NCBI GenBank assembly: GCA_033398695.1
Contig: CM065814.1
Location: 101,558,501 to 101,622,500 of the forward strand
Length of the DNA: 64,000 bases
Reading direction: 5' to 3'
Source: Orobanche coerulescens
Taxonomy: Eukaryota > Streptophyta > Magnoliopsida > Lamiales > Orobanchaceae
Of the stretch, positions 34,161 to 45,117 are shown one piece after another. A program made the position numbers and the translations under genes. The notes under the pieces are model-generated. The model had not been told where the DNA came from. It ran no database searches and saw nothing but the letters and a program-made list of their open reading frames with translations. Numbering within the stretch: position 1 is the stretch's first letter; each line of letters opens with the position of its first letter.

Positions 34161-35494
34161 GGACCCGTGCGTGTTCCAGTAGCATCTCTTGCTCCAGTAC
34201 AGTCTCCTGTCCAGGACCGTGTACCTCGGTCCGATTCTTATCAGACTACCAGGGCAAATAAAGGGATGGGCCGTGGAAATCAAGCTGGTACACTTGGTAC
34301 CGGAGTTGCAAAACCCAGAGTCTACGAGATGAAGAAGGCCGACGATCCCGAATCCAGCATGATCGCAGGTACTCTCGAGATCCACTCTCAGCCCGTTTGT
34401 GTTCTCTTTGATATTGGTGCTTCACTCCATTTTATCTGCCTCTTGTTTGAGTCATTTGCAATTAGATCATGTTACCGATTCTGAACCTTATGTCATTGGT
34501 CTACCCGATGGTAGAAGAATTGTTGGGAATCGTGAAGTACATAACTATCCGATTCTCATGAACGACCGTGAGTGGTTGTCGGACTTGATTGTGGTCGATT
34601 TACCTAAAGATGATGTGATCTTGGGCATCGACTGGATGGATCGTCATGATGCCGTCCTTAGCATCCGTAAGCGAATCATGACCGTCACATCTCATGATGG
34701 CGTCAAGTGTATTTTTCAGGGTGATGATCCTAGTCATTCCGGGAGTCATCAGCGCTATGAAGGCAATGAAACTACTGAACCAGGGGTGTATTGGTTATTG
34801 GTGCTACATGACCAAGACAACCAACCGACCAGTCGAATTGGCCGATATTCTGGTAGTTCGAGACTACCCAGATGTATTTCCAGAAGAGCTGCCAGGATTA
34901 CCCCCACAGCGAGAGGTAGAATTCACCATTGAGTTAGAGCCAGGGACGTCCCCGCTTTCGAAAGCACCATATCGCATGGCACCGACCGAGATGTAGGAGT
35001 TGAATAGCCAGCATGAGGAGTTGACTGAGAAAGGCTATATTCGACCTAGTGCGTCCCCTTGGGGAGCGCTAGTGTTATTTGTAAGGAAAAAAGACGGATC
35101 GCTGCGTTTGTTTATTGATTACCGTGAGCTGAACAAAGTAACAATCAAGAACAAATATCCATTAACTCGTATCGATGATTTGCTGGATCAGCTCCAGGGA
35201 GCTGCTGTATTTTCTAAGATCGACTTGAGATCCGGGTACCATCAATTACGGATTCGAGAGTCTGACATTCTGAAGACAGCTTTTCGCACTCGCTATGGGC
35301 ATTATGAGCTCGTTGTCATGTCATTCGGACTGACTAATGCACCAGCAGTGTTTATGGAATTGAGGAATCGGGGTTTTATTAATTATCTGGATCGTTTTGT
35401 AGTCGTTTTATTGACGACATTATGATTTACTCGCGTGACCATGAAGAGCATGAGTGTCACCTCCGCTAGGTTCTTGATGCGTTAAGGCAAGAAC
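34161..35494 (+). pseudogene. E5 protease and N-terminal reverse transcriptase
   Basis: The protease motif reads VLFDIGASLHFI, so the catalytic DTG/DSG is DIG. A frameshift follows. VILGIDWMDRHDAVLS and [20 protein letters not shown] are in further frames, with a TAG at 34994. RT (35000 on) has [10 protein letters not shown], but one missing T just before FIDD at about 35410 shifts the frame (VVVLLTTL). [11 protein letters not shown] is readable in the next frame, then a stop and the truncation point. Confidence 0.85.
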
Positions 35495-35495
35495 A

Positions 35496-35643
35496 AGGAA
35501 AAAAAAGAAGAAAAAGACCAAGAAGCATCTGGGTCCACGAAGCAAGAAACTTAAGGGTAAGGGCAAGGCCTCGATGGTTCCAAAAGGAAATAATAAGAAG
35601 TAGGATGCATGTTTCAAATGTGGTGAGCTGGGCCACTGGGCAA
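35496..35643 (+). pseudogene. Ty1/copia gag fragment with zinc knuckle
   Basis: One frame reads KKLKGKGKASMVPKGNNKK, a stop, then DACFKCGELGHWA, a copia-type knuckle preceded by a Lys-rich run. It joins E5 RT on the left without any LTR or target-site signature, and E6 starts right after it (GGCAA|TGTAAT). Confidence 0.6.
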
Positions 35644-36019
35644 TGTAATACCCGGTTGTAATTCATTCATTTTCATTCAGTAATTATCAGTCTGTAATTG
35701 TCACTCAGTGTATTTTCACTCAATTATAATCATTCATCAATCATGTTCATTCACCGTGTTCACCGTTCGGAAAAACTTCGAGTTGTGTATCATTATTGTT
35801 CATTGTTTCAACTTTCCTCTTATGAGTTCGACTTTGTTAGATCACCATTAATTTTTGGTAACTCCAAAAATTCTAAATCTTTGCAATATTATAGAGCATC
35901 GAATTAGCTTTCCAATGGTTCAAACGGTGAGTCAATCGGAGTCCGGACGAGAGAGTTATGGTCGTTTTAGCTCACCCGCTCATTTTTTCAGTTATTGGCC
36001 GATCACTGCCGACCGAACT

Positions 36020-36310
36020 CGGCCGTGTCGTCCGACACGGCCCGTGCCGTACTCGTCCGGAAATGCGAAGTCTCGCCTCGGGACCCGGCCGTGTCGCAGC
36101 ACGGCAGAGTCGAACTCTTCGGATAGGCGAACCGATCGCCCGGGCCGGCCGTGTTCGGGACACGGTCGAGTCATCTTGAGTCGGCGTCGGACGGTCACTA
36201 TCGGAAGACCCCTCGCGCGCGACCGTCTCTAGCGGGACACGGTCGAGTCCCTGCCGGCCAGTGCGCGCCACGACCGTGTCGGGCGGACACGGTCGAGTCT
36301 GTCACCGAGT
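36020..36310. promoter_or_regulatory. CCGTGTC/GACACGG inverted-repeat array in E6 LTR 1
   Basis: Several imperfect palindromes of the form GACCGTGTC-spacer-GACACGGTC lie directly upstream of the TATA box. LTR 2 has the fuller version at about 42320-42625. Copy 1 is short by numerous single bases in this block. Confidence 0.7.
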
Positions 36311-37325
36311 CAACCCCTATAAATTCGTTTTTTTGAGCATTTCAGCTCATTTCTTCCCCTTTTCTTCACCTACAACCGAGAGAGAGAGCTTGAGGGAGGG
36401 TTTTTCCTTCACAAATCATTTGAGTGTTTTATTTTCTTCATCCTCCTTCGATCGTGTAGCTCGGATTGTGGATTTAGCACGTGTTCTTCGGATTATAGGG
36501 CTTGAATCTTCAAGAGGTAAGAACTCCTTCAACCCTAGTATGATTTTGGGGAGGGTTTGGTGGTGATCTTGTGTTTTAATTCGAATTAACCGATGTTGTT
36601 ATTAGATTTTGATAGTATTCACGCGACCCATGGTTTTCTTGCTTTTGATTGGGATGAAATCCCGTTGTTATACCATTGACCGATTTCATTTCTTTATGCA
36701 CTCTTGGTGTCCGATGAATTGTCCCAACGGGTAGAATTAGGATTAATTCTTACCTTTCCGCATTATTGAGACTTGTTGTATACCGTTGTTGTGTTAGGAG
36801 CGGATTGGGAGGATTGTTCGGACCAAAACCTATTCCTTCGTTGTTTCCCTTGTTTCATCGTGTTCAAGGCAAGTACATGTATTACATTTCGTTATGTATA
36901 TTGTGATTCTCGAAATGAATGATGAATGGTGATTTTTGGGTGCGTGAGTTGTGTTCCTTCCACCCGGAATGTCCGACGGGATGTCTGGGGGTCGATACTA
37001 AGGGGTACGGCCGCGGAAGTGGACTTGGGTGCGTGCGTGATTGAACTTCCACCCGGAGTGTCCGACGGGATGTCTGGGGGTCGATACTAAGGGGTACAGC
37101 CGCGGAAGTGGTATCCCACCCGGAGTGTTCGACGGGATGTCTGGGGGTCAATACTAAGGGGTACGACCACGGGATACCAGTTGTGATTTTGTGATATCGT
37201 GATGACTGAAAATCGATGTGATTGCCAATGTAGTATTCCGGAATATATATGTGGCAAATGACTTATGTTTGAGATGATTGTGTAAAACCGTTTTTGTATA
37301 TAATGTTGTGTAATTGTGTACTTGC

Positions 37326-37383
37326 ACTAGCCATTCGAATGCTAACCCCTTAAATGGGGGAAATGCGTCTTATGCATTTCAGG
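37326..37383 (+). promoter_or_regulatory. E6 LTR 1 double-hairpin module
   Basis: CTAGCCATTCGAATGCTAA, CCCC-TTAAAT-GGGG, then GAAATGC-GTCTTAT-GCATTTC followed by AGG. Relative to E4 one stem pair is changed on both sides (A-T to G-C). Confidence 0.7.
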
Positions 37384-37733
37384 TACCGGGAGGGCTGAGG
37401 AGCAGGCACGGGACACGCACGCAAAGAATGGGCTGGCTTGATGATGTGGCTCGAGTCTGCATTTTTATGTTTTGTCATTGCATGGTCGAGTATTGAAGTT
37501 AGACTGTCCATTTTGAAACTTGGTTTAAGTCCCCTGCGTGGGCAATAAATTGGTATTTAACCTCTGTTCATGTATTACGTTAAAAATGTTTTGGCCGAGG
37601 CCACGGCCTTATTTACTCTGAGTGCATTATTCGGGACTACATTGTGGTTTATATGTTATGTGTTAGCCTGGTAGACCTCACGAGGGTTCTACGGCGTGTA
37701 ATGTCCCAGTTGTGAATTGGGGTGTTACATTTA

Positions 37734-37745
37734 TGGTATCAGAGC
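37734..37745 (+). promoter_or_regulatory. E6 primer-binding site 1
   Basis: A perfect TGGTATCAGAGC after the LTR 1 end. GTAAGT at 37861-37866 lies in a leader shared with E1. Confidence 0.92.
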
Positions 37746-37972
37746 TTAGGTTTTGAATACCTAGGCTGTCGGTGTATTTTGGGTCTGTCAGTTGCGTCAT
37801 TAGAGTCAGTCGTTGAGCCTAATATCATCATGCTACCGTCTTTTCGTGCGACCCGTGGCTGTAAGTCTCCTCGAACTCTTATATCTCTGTAATTCGTTTT
37901 CTTGCGCTGTTCGGAATCGTGACTTATGTTACATTTATAGTTACATTTACCAACTTTGTGAGTTACTTCAAT

Positions 37973-38514
37973 ATGCGCATGAAGCCGCATATTAGGCAGA
38001 GTATGGCACCGCTCATGTGTGCCACTTTGAAGGAATAACAGGATCGCGCCCTAGCGATCGAGATGGCGGTTCCGGAATCAGAGTCGGTTTCGGAAGTTAA
38101 GAAGCAAAAGACTACCGGTGGATTCTCGACCGGGAAGGGTGGTCAGTTTTCGAGGTCTCGTTCTGCTTCCATACCGGGGAAGAGGCCGTTCCATCAGGCC
38201 GGTGGATCTCAGGGTAACCGTTCAGTTCAGACCGTTGCTTCTGGTGGCAGGGTTTGTTTTAACTGCAACTAATATGAGCATTTGATGAAGGATTGTCCTT
38301 TTCCTCCAGTTACTTGCTACACTTGCGGGCAGACCGGACATCGGGCGACTCATTGTGAGAGAGCCACCAGGGCCGCTATAGTTCCGACTACCACTACCGA
38401 TCGGAGGATCATAACACTCCAACTATTCGGGTTCCGAGGTTCGGTCGCGGTAGAGGTCGGGGACACCGGATCGCCGCAGCCTCAAGCTCGGGTTGATCCA
38501 CCCTCGGTGTACGG
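37973..38514 (+). pseudogene. E6 gag remnant (C-terminal part)
   Basis: The leader runs straight into MRMKPHIRQSMAPLMCATLK, a region that lies late in gag of E2/E7 (HFDMRMKPEIQRYM), so the capsid N-terminal part is deleted. A stop follows, then QDRALAIEMAVPESESVSE, a Ser/Arg-rich linker, CFNCN* (TAA in the first knuckle) and CYTCGQTGHRATHC. The frame is lost shortly before VYG/MRRTE. Confidence 0.8.
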
Positions 38515-39885
38515 ATGAGGCGCACGGAGGCGGACATTCCGGTGGCGTCAGGTACCACTCAGATCCTTACTCATCCAGTTTCCGTGCTTTTTGATTCGGG
38601 TGCTACCCACTCCTTTATTGCTTCGGATTGTGTGAATCGTATTGGCTTTAACTGCTTGTTTGAATGTGAACCGTTTGTGGTGGGTACGCCTAGCGGGGAT
38701 CGCATGGTTGGCGACCGGGAAGTTAGGGATTGCCCCGTGAGGATCGGGAGCCGAGACTGGCCCTCGAACCTCATTGTTATCGACCTCAAGGGTGAGGATT
38801 TAATCCTCGGGGATGATTGGTTAGAGCGTCACGGTACTATCATGAACTATCGGACTTGTACTATCTCGATCGTGGCCGAGGATGGCACCGAGCATACTCT
38901 CGTCGGCTGTAAGCCGGGTAGATCGGGGAGCGTGATTAACGCCTTGAAGGCAATGAAACTTCTGAACCAGGGTTGTGTCGGCTACTGGTGTTACGCTCTG
39001 AAGGCGGAAGATGGTGGAGTTGACATGTCGTCAATTCCAGTTGTTGGTGAGTATCCCGATGTTTTCCCAGACGACTTGCCGGGGTTACCACCGCAGCGAG
39101 AGGTGGAGTTTCCTATCGATCTTGAGCCGAATGCAGCCCCTATTTCTCGAGCACCGTACCGTATGGCACCGTCGGAGATGTTAGAGTTGAAGAATCAGTT
39201 GGGAGAATTGTTAGATAAAGGGTATATTCGACCGAGCGCATCGCCTTGGGGTGCGCCTGTACTCTTTGTTAAGAAGAAGGATGGGTCGCTTCGTTTATGC
39301 ATCGATTTTCGAGAATTAAACAAGTTGACCATCAAAAATAAATACCCTTTGCCCAGGATTGACGATTTGTTTGATCAGCTTCAGGGGGCGACAGTCTTTT
39401 CGAAGATTGAATTGCGATCGGGCTACTACCAGTTGAGGATTCGGGACGTCGATATTCCGAAAGCTGCCTTTCGGACGAGATATGGCCATTACGAGTTTGT
39501 GGTTATGCCTTATGGGCTAACCAATGCCCCAGCAGTGTTCATGCAGTTGATGAACAAAGTTTTCATTGAGTATCTAGACAAATTCGTAGTCGTTTTTATC
39601 GACGATATTCTTATCTATTCACGGAATCGGGAGGAGCACGCCTTACATCTCCGGATTGTATTAGACACTTTGAGGACTGAGCAGTTGTATGCGAAGTTCT
39701 CTAAGTGTGAGTTTTGGCTCGAGGAAGTGACGTTCCTCGGGCATATGATTTCAGCAGAGGGAGTTCGGGTAGATCCGCAGAAGATAGAGGCAGTGATGGC
39801 TTGGGAGCCGCCTAAGAATGTGAAGGAGGTGAGGAGTTTTAAGGTCTTGCCGGCTATTACCGCAGATTCGTTGAGGATTTTCTAA
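38515..39885 (+). pseudogene. E6 protease and reverse transcriptase (456 aa)
   Basis: The protease has DSG at 27-29 ([13 protein letters not shown]) and [14 protein letters not shown] has [18 protein letters not shown] and [10 protein letters not shown] at 361-369. The first catalytic Asp is replaced by Glu at 299 ([13 protein letters not shown]), with His to Tyr two residues past SG. The frame breaks at VRSF near 39840, where [10 protein letters not shown] should follow. It is open over its length but probably cannot polymerise efficiently, which is inference from the metal-binding role of this Asp. Confidence 0.9.
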
Positions 39886-41493
39886 GATCGCTAGACCACT
39901 CACTCGGTTGCTCCGAAAACTTCGGAAGTTCGAGTGGGTGCAGACAGACAGCGGCTTTGTGAGTTAAAAAGACGTCGACTACCGCACCCGTTTTAGCAGT
40001 GCCTCAGGGGAACAAGGATTTCGTAGTGTATAGTGATGCTTCGGGCCTTGGTCTAGGATGTGTTTTGATGCAGAGAGACAGAGTGATTGCTTATGTGTCC
40101 CGCCAATTGAAACCTTATGAAGTAAATTATCCCACGCACGATTTGGAGTTAGGCTGCAGTCGTTTTCGCCTTAAAAATGCGGAGGCATTACCTCTATGGG
40201 TCATCGTGTAAGATTTTTACGGATCACAAGAGTCAAGTACATCTTCACGAGAAGAGTTGAATATGAGGCGTAGGTGGTTAGAGCTAATTAAAGATTACGA
40301 CCTCGAGATACTTTACCATCCTGGGTAAGGCCAACGTAGTGGGCGATGCGTTGAGCCGAAAACCGATGGCTTTGCGGATGTTAGAGGTACTTACACCGCA
40401 GAGTAGGATCCAGCGAGATTTCATCTGCCGAATATTGAGGTTTGGGTTCGAGAGTCAGGGGCGATTATGTGCGTTAGAGATCACTTCGTCCTTGGCCCGA
40501 TGATATCGAAGCGGCGATATGACGATCCGTTTTTGGTCCAGTTGAGGGAGGATGTGAGAAAAGGGAAAGCCCCTGGATTTGTGGTTCACGATGATGGAGT
40601 TTTGAGGTTTCGCGGCAGACTTTGTGTACCGAGTAATATTGAGCTGAGACAGAAAATCTTGAGTGAAGCTCATGCTACACCTTACTCCATACATCCCTAC
40701 GAGTAAAATGTACAAGGATGTGAGGAGCAACTCTTTGGTGGAGTAATTTGAAGGCGACGTTAGCGAGTTTGTGTCGAGGTGTCGACACATCGGCGAGTTA
40801 AGATCGAGCATCAGCGACCCGCGGGGCTGTTACGACCACTTCCTATCCCGGAGTGGAAATGGGAGGATATCTCTATGGATTTCATTGCCGGTATGCCTAA
40901 GACTCGGACGGGAATGAACATGATTTGGGTCGTTGTTGATCGACTAACCAAATCAGCTCATTTTCTAAGTATTAAGGACACTTGGGGGCCGGAGAGGCTT
41001 GCACGAGTGTTTGTTGCGAAATAGTGAGATTGCATGGGACCCCTAAGAGTATTGTTTCGGATCGTGATGGCGATTCATATCACATTTTTGGCGGGCCGTT
41101 CATAGAGCTTTGGGAACCGAGTTGAGACTTAGTACATCCTACCACCCTCGCAGACAGACGGGCGATCGAGCGGGCGATCTGACGACACTAGAGGATATGT
41201 TACGAGCACTGCTTTAGATTGGAAGGATGATTGGGAGACACACTTGTCGTTGATCGAGTTCACGTACAACAATAGTTGGCATGCCTCGATCAAAATGGCA
41301 CCATTCGAGCGTTGTATGGGAGGAGGTGCGGATCGCCGTTGTGTTGGGATGATACGTCAGAGCTAATCGGTGCAGGAGCCCGACATGATAGTGGAGACGA
41401 GGGAGAAGGTTACCACGATTCGTGGTAGATTGTCGACGGCCCAGTCGGCAGAAGTCTTATGCCGATACACGTCGCCGACCGTTGTAGTTTGAG
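39886..41493 (+). pseudogene. E6 RNase H and integrase, multiply frameshifted
   Basis: Pieces in different frames: [17 protein letters not shown] (RNase H), NYPTHDLEL, then VGDALSRKP; the integrase front DDPFLVQLREDVRKGKAPGF with HATPYSIH; EHQRPAGLLRPLPIPEWKWE, ISMDFIAGMPKTRTGMNMIW; SDRDG; and FTYNNSWHASIKMAPFE. Most breaks are single-base losses, far denser than in the protease/RT part of the same element. Confidence 0.8.
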
Positions 41494-41913
41494 GTGGGAG
41501 ATCACGTCTTGCTTAAGGTGTCGCCGATACGGGGAGTTTACCGCTTCGGTCGGAAGGGTAAACTTAGTCCGAGATATATCGGGCCGTTTGAGATTTTAGA
41601 TAGAGTTGGAGAGCTTGCGTATCGGTTAGGCTTACGCGTCACGAGCCACGTGCATGACGTATTTCATGTTTCCCAGCTTAGGAAGTACGTATCGGACCCT
41701 AGCCATATTATTGATTTTGGAGAGATCGAGTTGGGGCCCGACATTACCTTCGAGGAGAGGCCGATTCAGATCTTAGAGCGTCGAGTTAAGCAACTCAGGC
41801 ACAAAACCATTCCTTTGGTCAAAGTGCAGTGGTCGAGGCATGGATCCGAGGAAGCCACGTGGGAAACCGAGGAGAGTATGAGGTCGAGATACCCCGAGTT
41901 ATTCGTGTTGTAA
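41494..41913 (+). pseudogene. E6 integrase C-terminus with intact chromodomain-like tail
   Basis: An open 139-aa piece: GDHVLLKVSPIRGVYRFGRK, LSPRYIGPFEILDRVGELAY, HDVFHVSQLRKYVSDPSHII and at the end LVKVQWSRHGSEEATWETEE followed by MRSRYPELFVL. The tail is complete here, unlike E2, E3 and E7. The polypurine tract TTTTTAGGGGGAGATA follows (about 41932-41948). Confidence 0.85.
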
Positions 41914-41948
41914 GTTTCGGGACGAAACTTATTTTTAGGGGGAGATAA

Positions 41949-44048
41949 TGTAATACCCGGTTGTAATTCATTCATTTTCATTCAAGAATTATCATCTGTA
42001 ATTGTCACTCGGTGTATTTTCACTCAATTATAATCATTCATCAATCATGTTCATTCACCGTGTTCACCGTTCGGAAAAACTTGAGTTGTGTATCATTATT
42101 GTTCAGTGTTTCAACTTTCTTCTTATGAGTTCGACTTAGTTAGATCAACATTAATTTTTGGTAACTCCAAAAATTCTAAATCTTTTCAATATTATAGAGC
42201 ATCGAATAAGCTTAACACTGGTTCAAACGGTGAGTCAATCGGAGTCCGGACGAGAGAGTTATGGTCGTTTTAGCTCACCCGCTCATTTTTTCAGTTATTG
42301 GCCGATCACTGCCGACCGAACTCGGCCGTGTCGTCCGACACGGCCCGTGCCGTACTCGTCCGGAAATGCCGAAGTCTCTGCCTCAGGACCCGACCGTGTC
42401 GTCTGGCACGGCCGAGTCGAACTCTTCCGGATAGGCCAGAACCGACTGCCCAGACGCCCGACCGTGTTCCAGGACACGGTCGAGTCATGCCGAGTCGCTG
42501 TCGGACGGGTCACTATCGGAAGACCCCTCCGCGCCGCGACCGTCTCTAGCAGGACACGGTCGAGTCCCTGCCGGCCAGCTGCGCGCCACGACCGTGTCAG
42601 GCGGACACGGTCGAGTCTGTCAGCCGAGTCAACCCCTATAAATTCGTTTTTTTGAGCATTTCAGCTCATTTCTTCCCCTTTTCTTCACCTACAACCGAGA
42701 GAGAGAGCTTGAGGGAGGGTTTTTCCTTCACAAATCATTTGAGTGTTTTATTTTCTTCATCCTCCTTCGATCGTGTAGCTCGGATTGTGGATTTAGCACG
42801 TGTTCTTCGGATTATAGGGCTTGAATCTTCAAGAGGTAAGAACTCCTTCAACCCTAGTATGATTTTGGGGAGGGTTTGGTGGTGATCTTGTGTTTTAATT
42901 CGAATTAACCGATGTTGTTATTAGATTTTGATAGTATTCACGCGACCCATGGTTTTCTTGCTTTTGATTGGGATGAAATCCCGTTGTTATACCATTGACC
43001 GATTTCATTTCTTTATGCACTCTTGGTGTCCGATGAATTGTCCCAACGGGTAGAATTAGGATTAATTCTTACCTTTCCGCATTATTGAGACTTGTTGTAT
43101 ACCGTTGTTGTGTTAGGAGCGGATTGGGAGGATTGTTCGGACCAAAACCTATTCCTTCGTTGTTTCCCTTGTTTCATCGTGTTCAAGGCAAGTACATGTA
43201 TTACATTTCGTTATGTATATTGTGATTCTCGAAATGAATGATGAATGGTGATTTTTGGGTGCGTGAGTTGTGTTCCTTCCACCCGGAGTGTCCGACGGGA
43301 TGTCTGGGGGTCGATACTAAGGGGTACGACCGCGGAAGTGGACTTGGGTGCGTGCGTGATTGAACTTCCACCCGGAGTGTCCGACGGGATGTCTGGGGGT
43401 CGATACTAAGGGGTACGGCCGCGGAAGTGGTATCCCACCCGGAGTGTTCGACGGGATGTCTGGGGGTCGATACTAAGGGGTACGACCACGGGATACCAGT
43501 TGTGATTTTGTAATATCGTGATGACTGAAAATCGATGTGATTGCCAATGTAGTATTCCGGAATATATATGTGGCAAATGACTTATGTTTGAGATGATTGT
43601 GTAAAACCGTTTTTGTATATAATGTTGTGTAATTGTGTACTTGCACTAGCCATTCGAATGTTAACCCCTTAAATGGGGGAAATGCGTCTTATGCATTTCA
43701 GGTACCGGGAGGGCTGAGGAGCAGGCACAGGACACGCACGCAAAGAATGGGCTGGCTTGATGATGTGGCTCGAGTCTGCATTTTTATGTTTTGTCATTGC
43801 ATGGTCGAGTATTGAAGTTAGACTGTCCATTTTGAAACTTGGTTTAAGTCCCCTGCGTGGGCAATAAATTGGTATTTAACCTCTGTTCATGTATTACGTT
43901 AAAAATGTTTTGGCCGAGGCCACGGCCTTATTTACTTTGAGTGCATTATTCGGGACTACATTGTGGTTTATATGTTATGTGTTAGCCTGGTAGACCTCAC
44001 GAGGGTTCTACGGCGTGTAATGTCCCAGTTGTGAATTGGGGTGTTACA
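41949..44048 (+). repeat. E6 LTR copy 2 (2100 bp)
   Basis: Nearly identical to copy 1 except in the GC-rich block. It carries the complete palindrome array (42320-42625), TATA (about 42637-42646), AAGGCAAGTA (43195-43204) and the double hairpin (43645-43702). It is followed by a primer site, not by flanking DNA. Confidence 0.9.
43645..43702 (+). promoter_or_regulatory. E6 LTR 2 double-hairpin module
   Basis: Same structure as at 37326-37383, with GTTAA instead of GCTAA before the first stem. Confidence 0.7.
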
Positions 44049-44526
44049 TTTATGGTATCAGAGCTTAGGTTTTGAATACCTAGGCTGTCGGTGTATTTTG
44101 GAGTGCATCAGTTGCGTCATTAGAGTCAGTCGTTGAGCCTAATATCATCATGCTACCGTCTTTTCGTGCGACCCGTGGCTGTAAGTCTCCTCGAACTCTT
44201 ATATCTCTGTAATTCGTTTTCTTGCGCTGTTCGGAATCGTGACTTGTGTTACATTTATAGTTACATTTACCAACTTTGTGAGTTACTTCAATATGCGCAT
44301 GAAGCCGCATATTAGGCAGAGTATGGCACCGCTCATGTGTGCCACTTTGAAGGAATAACAGGATCGCGCCCTAGCGATCGAGATGGCGGTTCCGGAATCA
44401 GAGTCGGTTTCGGAAGTTAAGAAGCAAAAGACTACCGGTGGATTCTCGACCGGGAAGGGTGGTCAGTTTTCGAGGTCTCGTTCTGCTTCCATACCGGGGA
44501 AGAGGCCGTTCCATCAGGCCGGTGGA
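44049..44526 (+). other. Second, truncated copy of the E6 internal 5' end
   Basis: It repeats 37730-38207 almost exactly: primer site at 44053-44064, GTAAGT, the gag remnant from MRMKPH, and ends at GAGGCCGTTCCATCAGGCCG. It then switches to an E7 LTR at a shared GTGGAT. Confidence 0.88.
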
Positions 44527-44977
44527 TTCACATCGTTGGATTCCGGTAGAGGAAGTCCGCTTTTTGTATCTTGCTATGCATCGTTGTTTCATATCTGATT
44601 TTGTATACTATGATACTTGTACTAGCATCGTTTTGCTAACCCCTGTGGGGTGGACATTTGTTTTGATGTTCAGGTAGCCGAGGAGCGGGGAAGAAAACAT
44701 AGTACCGGCATGATGACGAAGGGTCACAGTGATGTTATCCGTTGTATTATTTTGGTATTCTGGTTTGGTATTTAGTACTCGAGTACGTGTGTTCTTTTGA
44801 CGATTTGAGAAGTTTGTAATAAATGGATTGTTTTGGGCTGATTAAACTGGTTATTAAATTACTCAACTATTGATGGTACTTTCGTATTGTTCAGCATTTC
44901 TTTTAATTTATCCTTGTAAATTCTTATGTAAAGGGTTTACGGCGCTGTAATTATTCCGAATATCTCGGGGTGTTACA
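44527..44977 (+). repeat. E7 5' LTR, last 451 bp
   Basis: It matches 56813-57244 of the 3' LTR with about 5 percent differences. It contains the double hairpin (44621-44674) and ends CTCGGGGTGTTACA. Confidence 0.88.
44621..44674 (+). promoter_or_regulatory. E7 5' LTR double-hairpin module
   Basis: CTAGCATCGTTTTGCTAA, CCCCTGTGGGG, then GGACAT-TTGTTTTG-ATGTTC followed by AGG. Confidence 0.65.
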
Positions 44978-44982
44978 GAATA

Positions 44983-44994
44983 TGGTATCAGAGC
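44983..44994 (+). promoter_or_regulatory. E7 primer-binding site (tRNA-iMet)
   Basis: A perfect TGGTATCAGAGC five bases after the LTR end. Confidence 0.93.
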
Positions 44995-45117
44995 TAAGAT
45001 TCATGGATATCTTGGCATTTGGGTTTAGTTGGGTCTGTTTATGTCGTTTGATTTATCGGTCGCGCATAACATCCTGTACATCCAGCGTGGTCATGTGGAT
45101 AGTGGTTGTAAGTTTCC

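Larger units (their letters stand above)
29845..35495 (+). mobile_element. E5: forward Ty3/gypsy element truncated in RT
   Basis: The 5' LTR is 29845-32678, the primer site 32684-32695, then gag and pol up to the RT. The pol sequence stops at LDALRQEQ near 35494 and continues as a copia gag scrap, so the rest and the 3' LTR are lost. Its LTR end (CACGGCACTGTAATAGCC) resembles E10. The gag differs clearly from that of E2/E7 (VHWIEHFEKLFEMVECPEEK), so it is a separate family. Confidence 0.85.
35644..37729 (+). repeat. E6 LTR copy 1 (2086 bp)
   Basis: It starts TGTAATACCCGG and ends GGGGTGTTACA. It contains a GC-rich inverted-repeat block (36020-36310), CTATAAATTCG (TATA, about 36316-36325), an AGAGGTAAGAAC donor-like site, AAGGCAAGTA (36866-36875), a three-unit ~76-110-bp repeat with GTCTGGGGGTC (36958-37170) and the double hairpin. 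Confidence 0.9.
35644..44526 (+). mobile_element. E6: gag-deleted Ty3/gypsy element in LTR-internal-LTR-internal order
   Basis: LTR copies are 35644-37729 and 41949-44048. The complete internal region is 37730-41948. A second copy of the internal 5' end (44049-44526) follows the second LTR, so the second LTR has a primer site on its right instead of host DNA. Both internals lack the first part of gag in the same way. The first pol is frameshifted at many places after RT. The chromodomain-like tail is complete. The LTRs are nearly identical outside one GC-rich block, so the structure is young. Confidence 0.88.

Noticed and set aside
35855..36566. Arg/Pro-rich ORFs on both strands
   Set aside because: They are created by the GC-rich palindrome block of the E6 LTR; the same block in LTR 2 gives different ORFs after indels.
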